In this document: positions 37,391-46,610 of the stretch, one piece after another
Layout of the letters: every line of letters starts with the position of its first letter
Numbering within the stretch: the first letter of the stretch is position 1
Origin: Streptomyces sp. NRRL S-455
Lineage (GTDB): Bacteria > Actinomycetota > Actinomycetes > Streptomycetales > Streptomycetaceae
Reading direction: 5' to 3'
Assembly (NCBI RefSeq): GCF_000717875.1
Contig: NZ_JOCT01000010.1
Span: 62,001 to 126,000 of the forward strand
DNA length: 64,000 nt
Made by a program: the position numbers and the translations under genes
Notes under the pieces: model-generated
Database searches by the model: none
What the model was told of the DNA's origin: nothing
What the model saw: the letters and a program-made list of their open reading frames with translations, nothing else

Positions 37391-38116
37391 TCAGAGCGCG
37401 GTGCCCGTTTCCTCGGCCAGCGTCGCGACGAGGCGGTCCTGGAACGCCTCGTCGTGAACCGCGCGGTGCGGCTCCTGCCGCCGGCCGTGATACCAGTACC
37501 CGCCAGTGGTCAGCGCCTCGGGCTCGTCGCTCGTCGCGAGCCACTCCTGCGTGCGATGGCCCAGCTCGAGGTCGTCGGGTGCGCTCGGCCCGCCCATCTT
37601 CGTCGGCACCCACCCGGGATCCACCGCATTGCTCAGCACCCCGGGACGCAGACGGGCCACGGCGGCCGCGAGGGTCGTGACGAAGAGCTTGCTGTCGGCG
37701 TACGAGCCCGCGTTCCCGCCCCGCCAGTCGACCCGCTCCAGCGAGGGACGCCCGCCGAAGTGCGAGCCACTGCTCAGGTACACCAGCCGGCGCGGCCCGC
37801 GGAGCAGGGCGGTCAGCAGATACGGGGCGATGATGTTGACCGGCATGACCGCCCGGCCGCTCCACACGCCGGCGTTGTGGATGACGGCGTCGAGCGGCTC
37901 GGCCCCGTTCAGCTCGTCGGCCACGCGTCGTACGGCGTCCCGCTCGGTGAAGTCCCCGACCACGAGCCGTGCCCCGCGGCCGACCAGCACGTCGAGGCCG
38001 GCAGCGCGCTCCCGGTTGCGGGCGTGTACCACCACCTCGTGCCCCGAGGACAGCAGGGCATCCGCCGCATACCGTCCGAGCCCGTCCGCGGAACCGGTCA
38101 CCAGGATCCGACTCAA
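37391..38116 (-). CDS. Short-chain dehydrogenase/reductase
   Basis: A 241-residue Rossmann-fold enzyme. The nucleotide-binding motif is TGSADGLGR (7-15), followed by VVHARNRERA, ARLVVGDFTE, IHNAGVWSG (the NAG motif) and YADSKLFVTTLAA, with the catalytic Tyr and Lys; SSGSHF supplies the serine. It would oxidise or reduce a small carbonyl or alcohol using NAD(P). A shorter C-terminal end than classical SDRs and the DPGWVPTKMGG segment suggest the atypical subgroup acting on retinol- or WW-domain-type substrates. It lies just beyond the terminator of the Hsp90 operon in the opposite direction. Confidence 0.9.
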   Translation of the reverse strand: MSRILVTGSADGLGRYAADALLSSGHEVVVHARNRERAAGLDVLVGRGARLVVGDFTERDAVRRVADELNGAEPLDAVIHNAGVWSGRAVMPVNIIAPYLLTALLRGPRRLVYLSSGSHFGGRPSLERVDWRGGNAGSYADSKLFVTTLAAAVARLRPGVLSNAVDPGWVPTKMGGPSAPDDLELGHRTQEWLATSDEPEALTTGGYWYHGRRQEPHRAVHDEAFQDRLVATLAEETGTAL

Positions 38117-38226
38117 GATCGCTCCACTCCTCCGACGCTCTGGCTTCGCACTGAGCTCTGGTCAGGATTCGATGACTCCACTGTGCACCACTGCCCCGGT
38201 ACGGCCGGACAGCGGCGAGCCGCTCC

Positions 38227-38345
38227 TCACGCCGCGGCGGAGACAGCGGTGTCGGTAGGGGAGTGGGCGACCAGCCGAGTACTCGGCACGATCCGCACCG
38301 GATGCCCGTCCGCCACCCGGAGCCGCGCTGCACCCGCCGTCGTCA
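38227..38345 (-). pseudogene. 3' fragment of an unidentified gene
   Basis: The minus strand reads RLRVADGHPVRIVPSTRLVA followed by HSPTDTAVSAAA and a stop, with high GC at third positions, but no start codon or upstream continuation. It reaches the stop codon of the neighbouring winged-helix gene. It looks like the tail of a lost gene; I cannot name the family. Confidence 0.35.
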
Positions 38346-38978
38346 GCGATCGGCGCCTGCATGCTGCGCCCCGGCCTCGGGCGCAGCCGTCGGCTCCGAC
38401 GCCGGGGCGGTGTAGAAGACGGACCTGCCCTGCTTGCTGCGCTCGGCCTGGCTCTTGGCCACGAGTCCCTCGAGCGTGACCCGTACGACCTTGGCGGTGA
38501 TGTCGCGACCGGGGTGGGCCTCGCTGAGCGCTGTTGCGATCTCCGCGGCGGAGCGCGGTTCCGTCTGCTCGGCGAGGTGGCGTCGGATCAGCTCGACCAA
38601 GGTGGGCTGGGCTCCCTTCGTGGCGTCCTGCGCTTTGGCTGCGGGCTTCTTGGCAGGGTTCTTCCGAGGCGCGGCCGTTGACTTGCGCGCCTTCTTCTTC
38701 CCGCGGGGCGTCGCGTCGGTCTTTGTGCGCCGTGGAGAGGGAACCGTGACGCTCCGGGAGTCGACCGCGGCTTCGGCCGGAGCCGCCGTGATGCCGAGTG
38801 CCTGCTGCATGTTCATCAGCACGGCGTGGTCGCGCTGCAGTGCGGCGAGCTGTTCCTGCAGGGAGGCGATTTCCGCACTGACGCGCTCCTGCTCCTTGAC
38901 GTTCGCTTCGAGGTCGCCGGTCACCTGGGCGATGTACTGCGATGCCAGTTCAGTGGCGGGCGTTGTTGTCTCGGGCAT
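38343..38978 (-). CDS. Coiled-coil, basic-linker, winged-helix protein
   Basis: 211 residues in three parts. An N-terminal coiled coil (about 20-65, with VKEQERVSAEIASLQEQLAA) would dimerise it. A strongly basic Lys/Ala/Pro linker (about 90-130, with RGKKKARKSTAAPRKNPAKK) is like the tails of bacterial H1-like proteins and would bind DNA nonspecifically. The C-terminal winged helix (about 135-195, with TLVELIRRHLAEQTEPRSAA and ITAKVVRVTLEGLVAKSQAE) would read specific DNA. The architecture suggests a nucleoid-associated or silencing regulator. The start at 38978 follows AGGAAAGG. Function not established. Confidence 0.7.
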   Translation of the reverse strand: MPETTTPATELASQYIAQVTGDLEANVKEQERVSAEIASLQEQLAALQRDHAVLMNMQQALGITAAPAEAAVDSRSVTVPSPRRTKTDATPRGKKKARKSTAAPRKNPAKKPAAKAQDATKGAQPTLVELIRRHLAEQTEPRSAAEIATALSEAHPGRDITAKVVRVTLEGLVAKSQAERSKQGRSVFYTAPASEPTAAPEAGAQHAGADR

Positions 38979-39253
38979 GGTGCTGACCTTTCCTCGGCCT
39001 GTGGCCGTGCTGCGGGCAGTGCTGTCCTGGGCCATGTCTCGGCGGTCCGGCAGGGACACCGAACGTGCCGCGACATGCCTGGGTGTAGAGATGGTACGGA
39101 CAGGCGAGGCCGGTCGCTTCCGGATCCGAGTCATGTCATGTGCCCGGAACCGGTCTCCAGTTGTGGCACCCGGATGCCGACGAGGCGGCAACGAGGGCGA
39201 CTTCGTCGTCGCGGTCGAGGCAGCCGCCCCACTCGGGCGCCGTCCTGCACGGG

Positions 39254-39413
39254 ACTCCGATACCGACGCCGCCTGCCCGACATCGTGCGTGAGCTCATCG
39301 ACGGTGCGGCCGGGTCCCTGCAAGGCAAGGACAACATGCCACCAAATGACCAGGCCTTGTGGGAGAGTCACCGTGACCGCCTGGAGCGCGTGGCGCGGGA
39401 GGCCGGTGGCTGA
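39254..39413 (+). pseudogene. DinB-family C-terminal fragment
   Basis: The plus strand encodes DIVRELIDGAAGSLQGKDNM, then PPNDQALWESHRDRLERVAR and EAGG, ending at a stop at 39411-39413. This is closely related to the C-terminus of the intact DinB protein at 46611-47210. Just upstream the SDT residues of the homologous region appear in another frame, so the remnant carries a deletion or frameshift. The rest of the gene is gone. It marks an old duplication, or a decayed copy about 7.5 kb from the intact one. Confidence 0.7.
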
Positions 39414-39460
39414 CCTCCCGCCGCGACGCCCGGCCGGCGCCCGCCCGGGCGCGCGGACCC

Positions 39461-40945
39461 TCAGGCCGAGCAGCCGGAGTCCGCCACGACGTAGTGCCCG
39501 GGCGCGGTCTGCTCCAGGGTGTGCGTGGTGAACGCGTTCCACAGCCCCATGGCCTGACCGGAGCCCTTGGCGTAGGTGTGACCGCCGCTCCGGTAGGCGC
39601 GTCCGGCGGCCGTGTGGTCGAAGTTGCTGGACGTGTGGCACGTGGGTGTGAACCCGGTCGTGGTCGCGTTCACCGCCGGGGAGACGGCCCCCACCGCACC
39701 CGCCGAGTCCACGGCCGCCGCGGCGTAGCTGTACGCCGTGCCCGTGGCCAGGCCGGTGTCGGTGTAGGAGGCCGACGTCGTGGTGTCCACCTTCTTGCCG
39801 TCGCGGTGGACGACGTACGAGGCAGCGCCCTCGACCGCCTTCCAGCTCAGCGAAACCGTGGTGCCGGTGATCCCGGTGACCGTCATCCCACTGGGTGCGG
39901 GCAGGGCACCGGTGCTCCGGTCGTCGTCGAGCCCCCAGAAGCGGGCGGTGTGGTAGCTGGAACAGATGGTGTCGAGGTAGTAGGTGCCCGTGCTGCCGCA
40001 CTGCTCACCGCCGTTGCCCGGGTCGACCGCGAGCCCGTGCCCCATACCCGAGACGGAGTAGACCTCGACGGCGGGCCGGCCGGAGGCGTCGTCGTACACG
40101 CTCAGTGTGACACCCCCGCTGAGACCCTCGGTGCGGGAGGGCGTCTGACCGATGCCCCACACGTTCGTCCACTGGTCGCGCAACTCCGTCGCGTTGGTGG
40201 GCCTGACGGTGGTGTCAGCGGTGCCCTGCCAGATCGCGACACGCGGCCAGGAGGTCGTGCCGGCCGGGGCGGCGGAGCGCACCAGGTCCCCCCACTGGGC
40301 GGGGCTCTTGTCCGGCGGACTGTACATGCAGGTGTACGCCGCGGACACACTGCTCGCGCAGCGTGCGGGTAGTCCGGAGCCGATCGCGCCGCCCGCGAAG
40401 ACGTCCGGATAGGCGGCGAGCATGTTCGCGGTCATCGCGCCCCCGGCGGACAGGCCGGTGATGTGAACCCGCCGGGTGTCGCTGCCGTACAGCGCGACGG
40501 CCCTGTCGACCATCTGCTTGATCGACAGCGCCTCGCCCTGACCACGCGAGGTGTCGCCCGGCTCGAACCAGTTGAAGCAGGAGTTCGCGTTGTTGGCGCT
40601 GCCCGTCTGCGGGAAGACCAGCGCGAAACCGTAGGTGTCGGCGATCTTCGGCCAGCCGGAGTGCGCGTAGTAGTCACTCGCGCTCTGCGTGCAGCCGTGC
40701 AGGGCGACCACGAGCGGGGCGCCGTCCGGCAGCGCGTCGGGCACGTAGGTGTACATCGACAGGTTGCCGGGGTTGGTGCCGAAGCCGGTGACCTGGGTCA
40801 GATCCGCGGCGGCTGCCTGGGGACTCACGGTCATCAGGGCACCGGTCAGGACCACGGCCCCCGCGGCCGCTGTGATCCAGCGGCGGACACCCCGGACGAG
40901 GCGGCTGCTCCTGGTGAAGCGGAACGGAGGGTGCGACTGTCCCAT
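39461..40945 (-). CDS. Secreted PHB-depolymerase-type esterase with FN3 domain
   Basis: A 494-residue exported enzyme. A signal peptide with a long basic start (to about residue 40) precedes the alpha/beta-hydrolase domain, with the oxyanion loop VALHGCTQSASDYYAHSGW, the nucleophile elbow GLSAGGAMTANM, the Asp in GTADTTV and the His in GMGHGLAVDPG. A fibronectin type III module follows (about 340-415, SSGMTVTGITGTTVSLSW region), then a terminal domain rich in Gly/Tyr that probably binds polymer. The family hydrolyses extracellular polyhydroxyalkanoate or short-chain polyester bonds. The start is the ATG at 40945, with CAGGAGGCAG upstream. Confidence 0.88.
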   Translation of the reverse strand: MGQSHPPFRFTRSSRLVRGVRRWITAAAGAVVLTGALMTVSPQAAAADLTQVTGFGTNPGNLSMYTYVPDALPDGAPLVVALHGCTQSASDYYAHSGWPKIADTYGFALVFPQTGSANNANSCFNWFEPGDTSRGQGEALSIKQMVDRAVALYGSDTRRVHITGLSAGGAMTANMLAAYPDVFAGGAIGSGLPARCASSVSAAYTCMYSPPDKSPAQWGDLVRSAAPAGTTSWPRVAIWQGTADTTVRPTNATELRDQWTNVWGIGQTPSRTEGLSGGVTLSVYDDASGRPAVEVYSVSGMGHGLAVDPGNGGEQCGSTGTYYLDTICSSYHTARFWGLDDDRSTGALPAPSGMTVTGITGTTVSLSWKAVEGAASYVVHRDGKKVDTTTSASYTDTGLATGTAYSYAAAAVDSAGAVGAVSPAVNATTTGFTPTCHTSSNFDHTAAGRAYRSGGHTYAKGSGQAMGLWNAFTTHTLEQTAPGHYVVADSGCSA

Positions 40946-41696
40946 GACGACTGCCTCCTGATGTGGGGAACGCTTCATGTGCCGATACCGGAACCGGCCC
41001 GGTGAACCGGCGTGGCGTGCATCATCGGCGTGAGCCCGCCGGCGTCGGCATGGGCGGAACGGCCACGTGTGGCGACAGCCTGTGTGACGGAGCTACATGG
41101 CCCGGTGCGCGATCGGTCGTGTATGGCAGAGCGCACCGGCGAGGCGGAACTTCTTCCGGCCGTTCAGCCGCATGGCGTTCGAACCCACCGTCAGGCGGCA
41201 GATGGTGGGCAGCAGACCTATATGTCCCCGCGAGCCCGCGTCATAGCGTCCGGCCACCGGCGAGCTCGGATGCGCTCACACGGACGCCTTGGTCGACACC
41301 TTCCAGGACCGACTGCGCCCGCTCGCGCCCTGCCACCGTACGGCCTTCACGGCGCTGGAGAGCTGACTGGCGTCGGGGCACCGTCCGCCCGACTCCCGCA
41401 CCGTCCCCGTCCCTGAGGCGGGCGTTCGAGCTGATCACCATGCTGAGACCGTCCCCGCGATGCTGCCCGGGCCCGGCCTCCCCCGTACGCACATGCGGCG
41501 TCCGGTCACCTCCGGGTGCGAACCGATCTCCCGTCAGCAGGTCATCTGTCCCGGACTCTTGACTCGTGCAACGGAAGTAGCCATCCTCGTCCCACCATGA
41601 GCGGGTCATGACAATCGGGTCGTCCCCCCCCCGGCCCCCGGGCCAAAGACGGCCGAGACGTCGACCGCGCCATCCCGCCGACCGAGGACGTGGGCC
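40946..41696. other. Gene-free stretch with a short coding-like remnant
   Basis: About 750 bases without an identifiable gene. Around 41283-41370 a plus-strand frame reads DALVDTFQDRLRPLAPCHRT, then AFTALES and a stop, with strongly GC-rich third positions but no start, so it may be a remnant tail of a lost gene. Nothing else is supportable. Confidence 0.35.
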
Positions 41697-43760
41697 GTGA
41701 CCAGTGCCGAACGCCCGTACCGCAGAAACAGGAACGTCACCGCCGTGTCGCTCCTCCTGCTCGTGCTCGCCGTCGTGCTGGGCCCGACACCGAGCTCGGC
41801 GGCCGGCCCCGACTGGTGGGAACCGGCCGCACGGCCCGCGCCGGACTCCCGGATCAACATCACGGGCGAGCCCTTCACCGGCACCGACGCCAAGGGCGAC
41901 GTGCGCGGATTCGTCGACGCGCACGACCACATCTTCTCCAACGAGGCTTTCGGCGGCCGTCTGATCTGCGGAAAGCCGTTCTCCGAGCAGGGCATCACCG
42001 ACGCGCTCAAGGACTGCCCCGAGCACTACCCGGACGGCTCCCTCGCGGTCTTCGACTTCATCACCAAAGGCGGCGACGGCAAACACGACCCCGTCGGCTG
42101 GCCCACCTTCAAGGACTGGCCGGCCCACGACTCGCTGACCCACCAGCAGAACTACTACGCATGGGTGGAGCGGGCCTGGCGCGGCGGCCAACGCGTGCTG
42201 GTCAACGACCTCGTCACCAACGGTGTCATCTGCTCCGTGTACTTCTTCAAGGACCGCGGCTGCGACGAGATGACGTCCATCCGGCTCCAGGCCAAGCTGA
42301 CCTACGACATGCAGGACTACATCGACAAGATCTACGGGGGGCCCGGCAAGGGCTTCTTCCGGATCGTCACCGACAGTGGCCAGGCCCGTGAGGTCATCGA
42401 ACAGGGCAAGCTGGCCGTCGTCCTCGGCGTCGAGACCTCCGAGCCCTTCGGCTGCAAGCAGGTCCTCGACATCGCGCAGTGCAGCAAGGCGGACATCGAC
42501 AAGGGCCTGGACGAGCTGCACGCGCTGGGCGTGCGCAGCATGTTCCTCTGCCACAAGTTCGACAACGCGCTGTGCGGGGTCCGCTTCGACTCGGGCTCGC
42601 TCGGAACGGCCATCAACGTCGGGCAGTTCCTGTCGACCGGCACCTTCTGGAAGACGGAGAAGTGCACGGGCCCGCAGCACGACAACCCCATCGGCAACGC
42701 CTCGGCGGCCGAAGCCGAGAAGAGGCTCCCGGCAGGCGAGGAGGTCCCCTCGTACAGCGTCGACGCCCAGTGCAACGTCCGAGGACTCACCGAACTCGGC
42801 GAGTACGCCGTCCGCGGCATGATGCAACGCGGGATGATGCTGGAGATCGACCACATGAGCGTCAAGGCCACCGGCCGGGTGCTCGACATCTTCGAGGCCG
42901 CGTCCTACCCCGGCGTCCTCTCCTCGCACAGCTGGATGGACCTGGACTGGACCGAACGGGTCTACGGCCTCGGCGGCTTCATCGCGCAGTACATGCATGG
43001 CTCCGAGGGCTTCATCTCGGAAGCGAAACGCACCAAGGCCCTGCGCGACAAGTACGGCGTGGGCTACGGCTACGGCACCGACATGAACGGCGTCGGCGGC
43101 TGGCCGGCCCCGCGCGGAGCGGACGCCCCCAACAAGGTCACCTACCCCTTCAAGAGCGTCGACGGCGGCTCCGTCATCGACCGTCAGACCACCGGCGAAC
43201 GCACCTGGGACCTGAACACCGACGGAGCGGCCCACTACGGCCTCGTCCCGGACTGGATCGAGGACATCCGCCGGGTCGGCGGCCAGGACGTGGTGCAGGA
43301 CCTCTTCCGCGGCGCCGAGTCCTACCTCGACACCTGGAAGGCCTCCGAGCACCACAAGGCCGGAGCCAATCTCGCGACCGGCTCCACCGCTTCGGCCAGT
43401 TCCTCGGAATGGAACCTGTTCACGAGCTACGCACCGGACCGGGCCGTCGACGGCGACGGCGGCACCCGCTGGGCGAGCGACTGGAGCGACGACCAGTGGT
43501 ACAAGCTCGACCTCGGGTCCACCCGGCTCGTCAAGCGGGTCACCCTCGACTGGGACCGCGCGTACGGCAAGTCGTACCGCGTCGACCTCTCCACCGACGG
43601 AGTGAACTGGCGTACCGCCTGGTCCACGACAGCCGGTGACGGGGGCCTGGACACGGCCAGGTTCACCGCCACCCCGGCCAGATACGTCCGCGTCCAGGGC
43701 CTGGCACGCGGCACCGAATGGGGCTACTCCCTCCACGAAGTCGGCGTCCACAGCACCTGA
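41697..43760 (+). CDS. Secreted dipeptidase-like metallohydrolase with C-terminal discoidin domain
   Basis: 687 residues. A signal peptide (LLLLVLAVVLGPTPSSAAG) is followed by an amidohydrolase/membrane-dipeptidase-type barrel: the metal-binding VDAHDHIFSNEA near residue 80, ETSEPFGCKQV, EIDHMSVKAT and SSHSWMDLD. From about 540 onward a discoidin (F5/8 type C) carbohydrate-binding domain is visible, with NLATGSTASASSSEWNLFTS, GGTRWASDWSDDQWYKLDLG and RYVRVQGLARGTEWGYS. It is probably an exported hydrolase that docks on polysaccharide; substrate unknown. The GTG at 41697 has GAGGACG upstream. A TetR gene follows in the same direction. Confidence 0.85.
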   Translation: MTSAERPYRRNRNVTAVSLLLLVLAVVLGPTPSSAAGPDWWEPAARPAPDSRINITGEPFTGTDAKGDVRGFVDAHDHIFSNEAFGGRLICGKPFSEQGITDALKDCPEHYPDGSLAVFDFITKGGDGKHDPVGWPTFKDWPAHDSLTHQQNYYAWVERAWRGGQRVLVNDLVTNGVICSVYFFKDRGCDEMTSIRLQAKLTYDMQDYIDKIYGGPGKGFFRIVTDSGQAREVIEQGKLAVVLGVETSEPFGCKQVLDIAQCSKADIDKGLDELHALGVRSMFLCHKFDNALCGVRFDSGSLGTAINVGQFLSTGTFWKTEKCTGPQHDNPIGNASAAEAEKRLPAGEEVPSYSVDAQCNVRGLTELGEYAVRGMMQRGMMLEIDHMSVKATGRVLDIFEAASYPGVLSSHSWMDLDWTERVYGLGGFIAQYMHGSEGFISEAKRTKALRDKYGVGYGYGTDMNGVGGWPAPRGADAPNKVTYPFKSVDGGSVIDRQTTGERTWDLNTDGAAHYGLVPDWIEDIRRVGGQDVVQDLFRGAESYLDTWKASEHHKAGANLATGSTASASSSEWNLFTSYAPDRAVDGDGGTRWASDWSDDQWYKLDLGSTRLVKRVTLDWDRAYGKSYRVDLSTDGVNWRTAWSTTAGDGGLDTARFTATPARYVRVQGLARGTEWGYSLHEVGVHST

Positions 43761-43783
43761 CACCCGCGCGGGAGAGGGGATCC

Positions 43784-44380
43784 ATGGCACGGTTGCCGTC
43801 CGCCGAGCGGCGGCGACAGCTCACCGAAGCGGCGATCAGGGCGATGGCCCGGGACGGCGTCCCCCGGACGACGACCCGGTCCATCGCGGCCGAAGCAGGC
43901 GTCTCGCTGAGCGTCTTCCACTACTGCTTCGACTCCAAGCAGCAACTGCTCGAGTCCGTCATCACCACCATCACCGGGCACTACGCGACCGTGGTCAAGG
44001 AGGCCCTACGGCCCCGGAACACCCTCGAGGAGACCGTCCGGGCCGGCTTCCAGGCGTATTGGGACCATGTCCGCGCCCACCCCGACGAGCACATGCTCAC
44101 CTACGAGCTCACCCAGTACGCCCTGCGCCAGCCCGGCTTGCGACATCTGGCAAGACGCCAGTACGAGTTGTACGCCGAGACGTACACCGAGCTCATCGGC
44201 CAACTGCGGCAGACCATGGGATTGCGCCTGCGCGTACCGACACCGGTCCTGGCATGCTACCTGGCCGCCATGACGGACGGCCTGACCCTCAACTACCTCG
44301 TACTCGGCGAGGACGACGCCTGGACGGCCGTCCTCGACACCATCACCGCCCACATCACCGGCCTGGTCCGCGAGCCCTGA
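43784..44380 (+). CDS. TetR-family transcriptional regulator
   Basis: A 198-residue repressor-type regulator with an N-terminal HTH (about 14-55, LTEAAIRAMARDGVPRTTTR and SIAAEAGVSLSVFHYCFDSK) and an all-alpha ligand domain. The ATG at 43784 follows GAGAGGGGA. It lies 23 bases downstream of the dipeptidase-like gene on the same strand and may be in the same operon. The 44392 gene converges on it with 11 bases between. Ligand unknown. Confidence 0.85.
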   Translation: MARLPSAERRRQLTEAAIRAMARDGVPRTTTRSIAAEAGVSLSVFHYCFDSKQQLLESVITTITGHYATVVKEALRPRNTLEETVRAGFQAYWDHVRAHPDEHMLTYELTQYALRQPGLRHLARRQYELYAETYTELIGQLRQTMGLRLRVPTPVLACYLAAMTDGLTLNYLVLGEDDAWTAVLDTITAHITGLVREP

Positions 44381-44391
44381 AACCTGACGGG

Positions 44392-44901
44392 TCATTCAGC
44401 GGGATGGATGACGAGTTTGAACTCCGCGAGGGTGATGTTCCGAGACACGCCGTCGTCGTGGGTTGCCCGGACAGCCAGCGGGGTGCCCGGATCCACGAAG
44501 ATGCCCCAGTGCTTCACCCAGCACTGCATGCCTGGGCTCGGCCGCCGGTGCTCCGTCGCCGTGGTGTCGTTGGGCTGAGGGGTGAGACCGAGCGGGTCGC
44601 GGACGAACTGGTCCCGCAGTTCGCTGTAGTCCCCGGCCTCCCACTGGATCATCGCGTACAGGTCGCCCCAGCCGGCCTTGCTGGGCCAGATCAACCCGGA
44701 CCGGTCGTCTGAGTGCCAGTCAGTGATCACATATCCGTCAGGCTGGCTGACCTGATGCATGGCGGACCGGTCGCTCGACTCGGCCGCCCCGAAAGGGAAC
44801 CGGATGACCTGGTACGGACTGTTCGCGGGGACGGACTGGGGTGTGTCCCGCTTCAGGGAACACACCTCGACCGCCGACGCGGCACTCGCGTTCGTGGACA
44901 T
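44392..44901 (-). CDS. Hypothetical protein, unrecognised
   Basis: 169 residues, soluble, no recognised family. It is acidic and has many Trp and Ser residues (VITDWHSDDRSGLIWPSKAG, WGDLYAMIQWEAGDYSELRD, MQCWVKHWGIFVDPGTPLAV), an irregular composition that suggests a small globular domain. The ATG at 44901 has GGAAGC nearby. It converges with the TetR gene. I could not connect it to a pathway. Confidence 0.55.
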   Translation of the reverse strand: MSTNASAASAVEVCSLKRDTPQSVPANSPYQVIRFPFGAAESSDRSAMHQVSQPDGYVITDWHSDDRSGLIWPSKAGWGDLYAMIQWEAGDYSELRDQFVRDPLGLTPQPNDTTATEHRRPSPGMQCWVKHWGIFVDPGTPLAVRATHDDGVSRNITLAEFKLVIHPAE

Positions 44902-45334
44902 GCTTCCATGCTGCCCATCCGAAGACGCAGCGACGCCGCGACGAAGCCGTTGGCCTTCAGTTCCTCGATCAGCCCCCGGCGGAACTGCACGGTCTCAGGC
45001 CGTCGGGTGGCGGCGGTGCCGCGTCCAGGCATTGCGTGACGCAGGGTTCGGGTGAGGTGGAGATCGTAGGTCGTCCGCCCGCACCCGGGGGCGATCCGAA
45101 CACTCCCCCCAACAGCCGAAGCCCGCTACCGCCTCCTGCGGACCCGCCGCCTCCGGCATCGCGCCACCGACCGCCGCGGCACCAGGCACGCTGGTCTCCC
45201 TCGCCGAGATGCTCTGGAAACGGTCATTGGTGTTCTGTCTCGGTGCCGGCGGACTATCGCCGACCAGCGGAGACAGTCGTCTGGGAAAGCATGGGCACAC
45301 CAGGCAAGCGGAAGCGCCCCCCACACCGGACCGC
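44902..45334. other. Gene-free stretch with weak coding-like remnant
   Basis: About 430 bases. On the minus strand from an ATG at 45032 the frame reads MPGRGTAATRRPETVQFRRG then LIEELKANGFVAASLRLRMG. It has GC-rich third positions but no ribosome site, and soon overlaps the 44901 gene in another frame. I treat it as a possible remnant, not a gene. Confidence 0.3.
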
Positions 45335-46294
45335 TTATCGTCGCCAGGGGCGGACGTGTGCGCCGGCCGCGCCGATCGCTGCCCTCGCCGCCTGCTCGAC
45401 CAGCGAGACCCCGCTTTCCATCGACGCGTTGCCGCCGCTGAGGACCGAGATCAGGTACCGGCGCCCGTGCACTGTGACCTGACCGATGCTGTTGATGACC
45501 CACAGGCCAGTGGCGCTCCGCTGCAGCCAGCCGTTCTTGAGGGCCCATCGGGAGCCCCGCGGACCGGCCGCGGACACCCCCCAGTCCTGGCCCTGCGCCA
45601 CCTGGCCCATCAGATCGCGGATGTAAGCACGGGAGGCCTCGGTCAGTCCTACGGGTGAGCGGGCGGGGGCCACCGGCCCTCGGGAGAAAATCGCGCGCAG
45701 CAACCTGACCTGGTCCCTTGCCGTGGTCTGCGTGAGCCCCCATCTGGTGCCGGGGCCGCCCCGTGTCGAGGAAAGCCCCAGTCGTTCGTTCGCCGCATCG
45801 AGGCCTTCCGCATGGCCGATCGCCCGCCACAGCACATGCGCCGCTTCGTTGTCGCTCGTGCGGATCATCGCCTCGGCATTCCGACGTTCCGGGGCTGTCA
45901 GCTCGCGGTGGTCGTCCTGTGCCTGAAGCAGCAGGGTCACCAGGATGCCCACCTTGACGATGCTTGCCGTGTCGAACGTCGCCTCATGCCCGTAGGACGC
46001 GATCTCCTGGTTGCCGCTGCTCTCGCCGAGTACGGCCACCGACAGCCGTGTGTTGCCGTCCGGCAGGATTCTCCTGAGTGCCTTCGCGAGAGTCGTGCCG
46101 CGGTCTTCGCGCGGCGGTGCCGCAGGCCCGGGAGCCGGCTCACCCGCCCGCGATACGGGCGCCTGCGCCTTATAGGGCGTGCCGGTGGCGGAACAGGCGG
46201 CGAGCGACACCACGACTGCGGTCGCGGCGCATGCCCTGAGCGTGTGCGCGCGGAGGTCGCGCTGCGTCGGCGTCCGGTTCTGTCCTTTGGGCAT
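45335..46294 (-). CDS. Class A beta-lactamase-like serine hydrolase, lipoprotein
   Basis: A 319-residue exported enzyme. The signal peptide ends in a lipobox, VVSLAACS, so it should be anchored at the outer face of the membrane. The transpeptidase-fold motifs are visible: TASIVKVGIL (SxxK, the acylated serine), IRTSDNEAAH (SDN) and LKNGWLQR in the KTG position, reading KNG. Class A enzymes hydrolyse beta-lactams; without the canonical KTG, and with no TEM/KPC-type omega-loop residues I can identify, this may be a penicillin-binding or esterase-type relative. It stands alone with gene-free DNA on both sides. Confidence 0.78.
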   Translation of the reverse strand: MPKGQNRTPTQRDLRAHTLRACAATAVVVSLAACSATGTPYKAQAPVSRAGEPAPGPAAPPREDRGTTLAKALRRILPDGNTRLSVAVLGESSGNQEIASYGHEATFDTASIVKVGILVTLLLQAQDDHRELTAPERRNAEAMIRTSDNEAAHVLWRAIGHAEGLDAANERLGLSSTRGGPGTRWGLTQTTARDQVRLLRAIFSRGPVAPARSPVGLTEASRAYIRDLMGQVAQGQDWGVSAAGPRGSRWALKNGWLQRSATGLWVINSIGQVTVHGRRYLISVLSGGNASMESGVSLVEQAARAAIGAAGAHVRPWRR

Positions 46295-46610
46295 GGCGGG
46301 GCAGGCCTCGGCATTCCGATGGAGAGAAAGCAACTAGTCAGAAAATATGACAAACCGGATGAAATGACGGCGATCGACACCGGACAGGCGTGTCGAAGCC
46401 CGAGGCGCTCGCCGGCGAGGTCATGCAGGCGCAGACCGTCCGGTCGACACTTCGAAGATCAGCCGGTGGCCGTCCGTCTATGCGGCCTTCATCCCGATGC
46501 CCGGGCAACCCCCTGGCTCAGGTGGGAGCCCGTACATCACTTCCCTGGACGCAACCCGGCGGGCCTTCGATGGAGGTCGGCTGTCAGTGCCGGGTGGAAG
46601 ACTGCCCGGC
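46295..46610. other. Gene-free stretch with AT-rich promoter region
   Basis: About 316 bases between divergent genes. A short AT-rich patch at 46320-46370 (including AAAATATGACAAACCGGATG) probably holds the promoter of the beta-lactamase-like gene. No other structure is convincing. Confidence 0.4.

Noticed and set aside
45126..45830. Long open frame opposite the beta-lactamase-like gene
   Set aside because: It is a shadow of the real gene: its composition is Arg/Pro/Gly-rich, it has no ribosome site, and the opposite strand carries clear family motifs.
45335..46294. Calling the class A-like enzyme a confirmed antibiotic resistance gene
   Set aside because: The SxxK and SDN motifs are present but the KTG position reads KNG, and no omega-loop residues were confirmed; resistance cannot be claimed from sequence alone.
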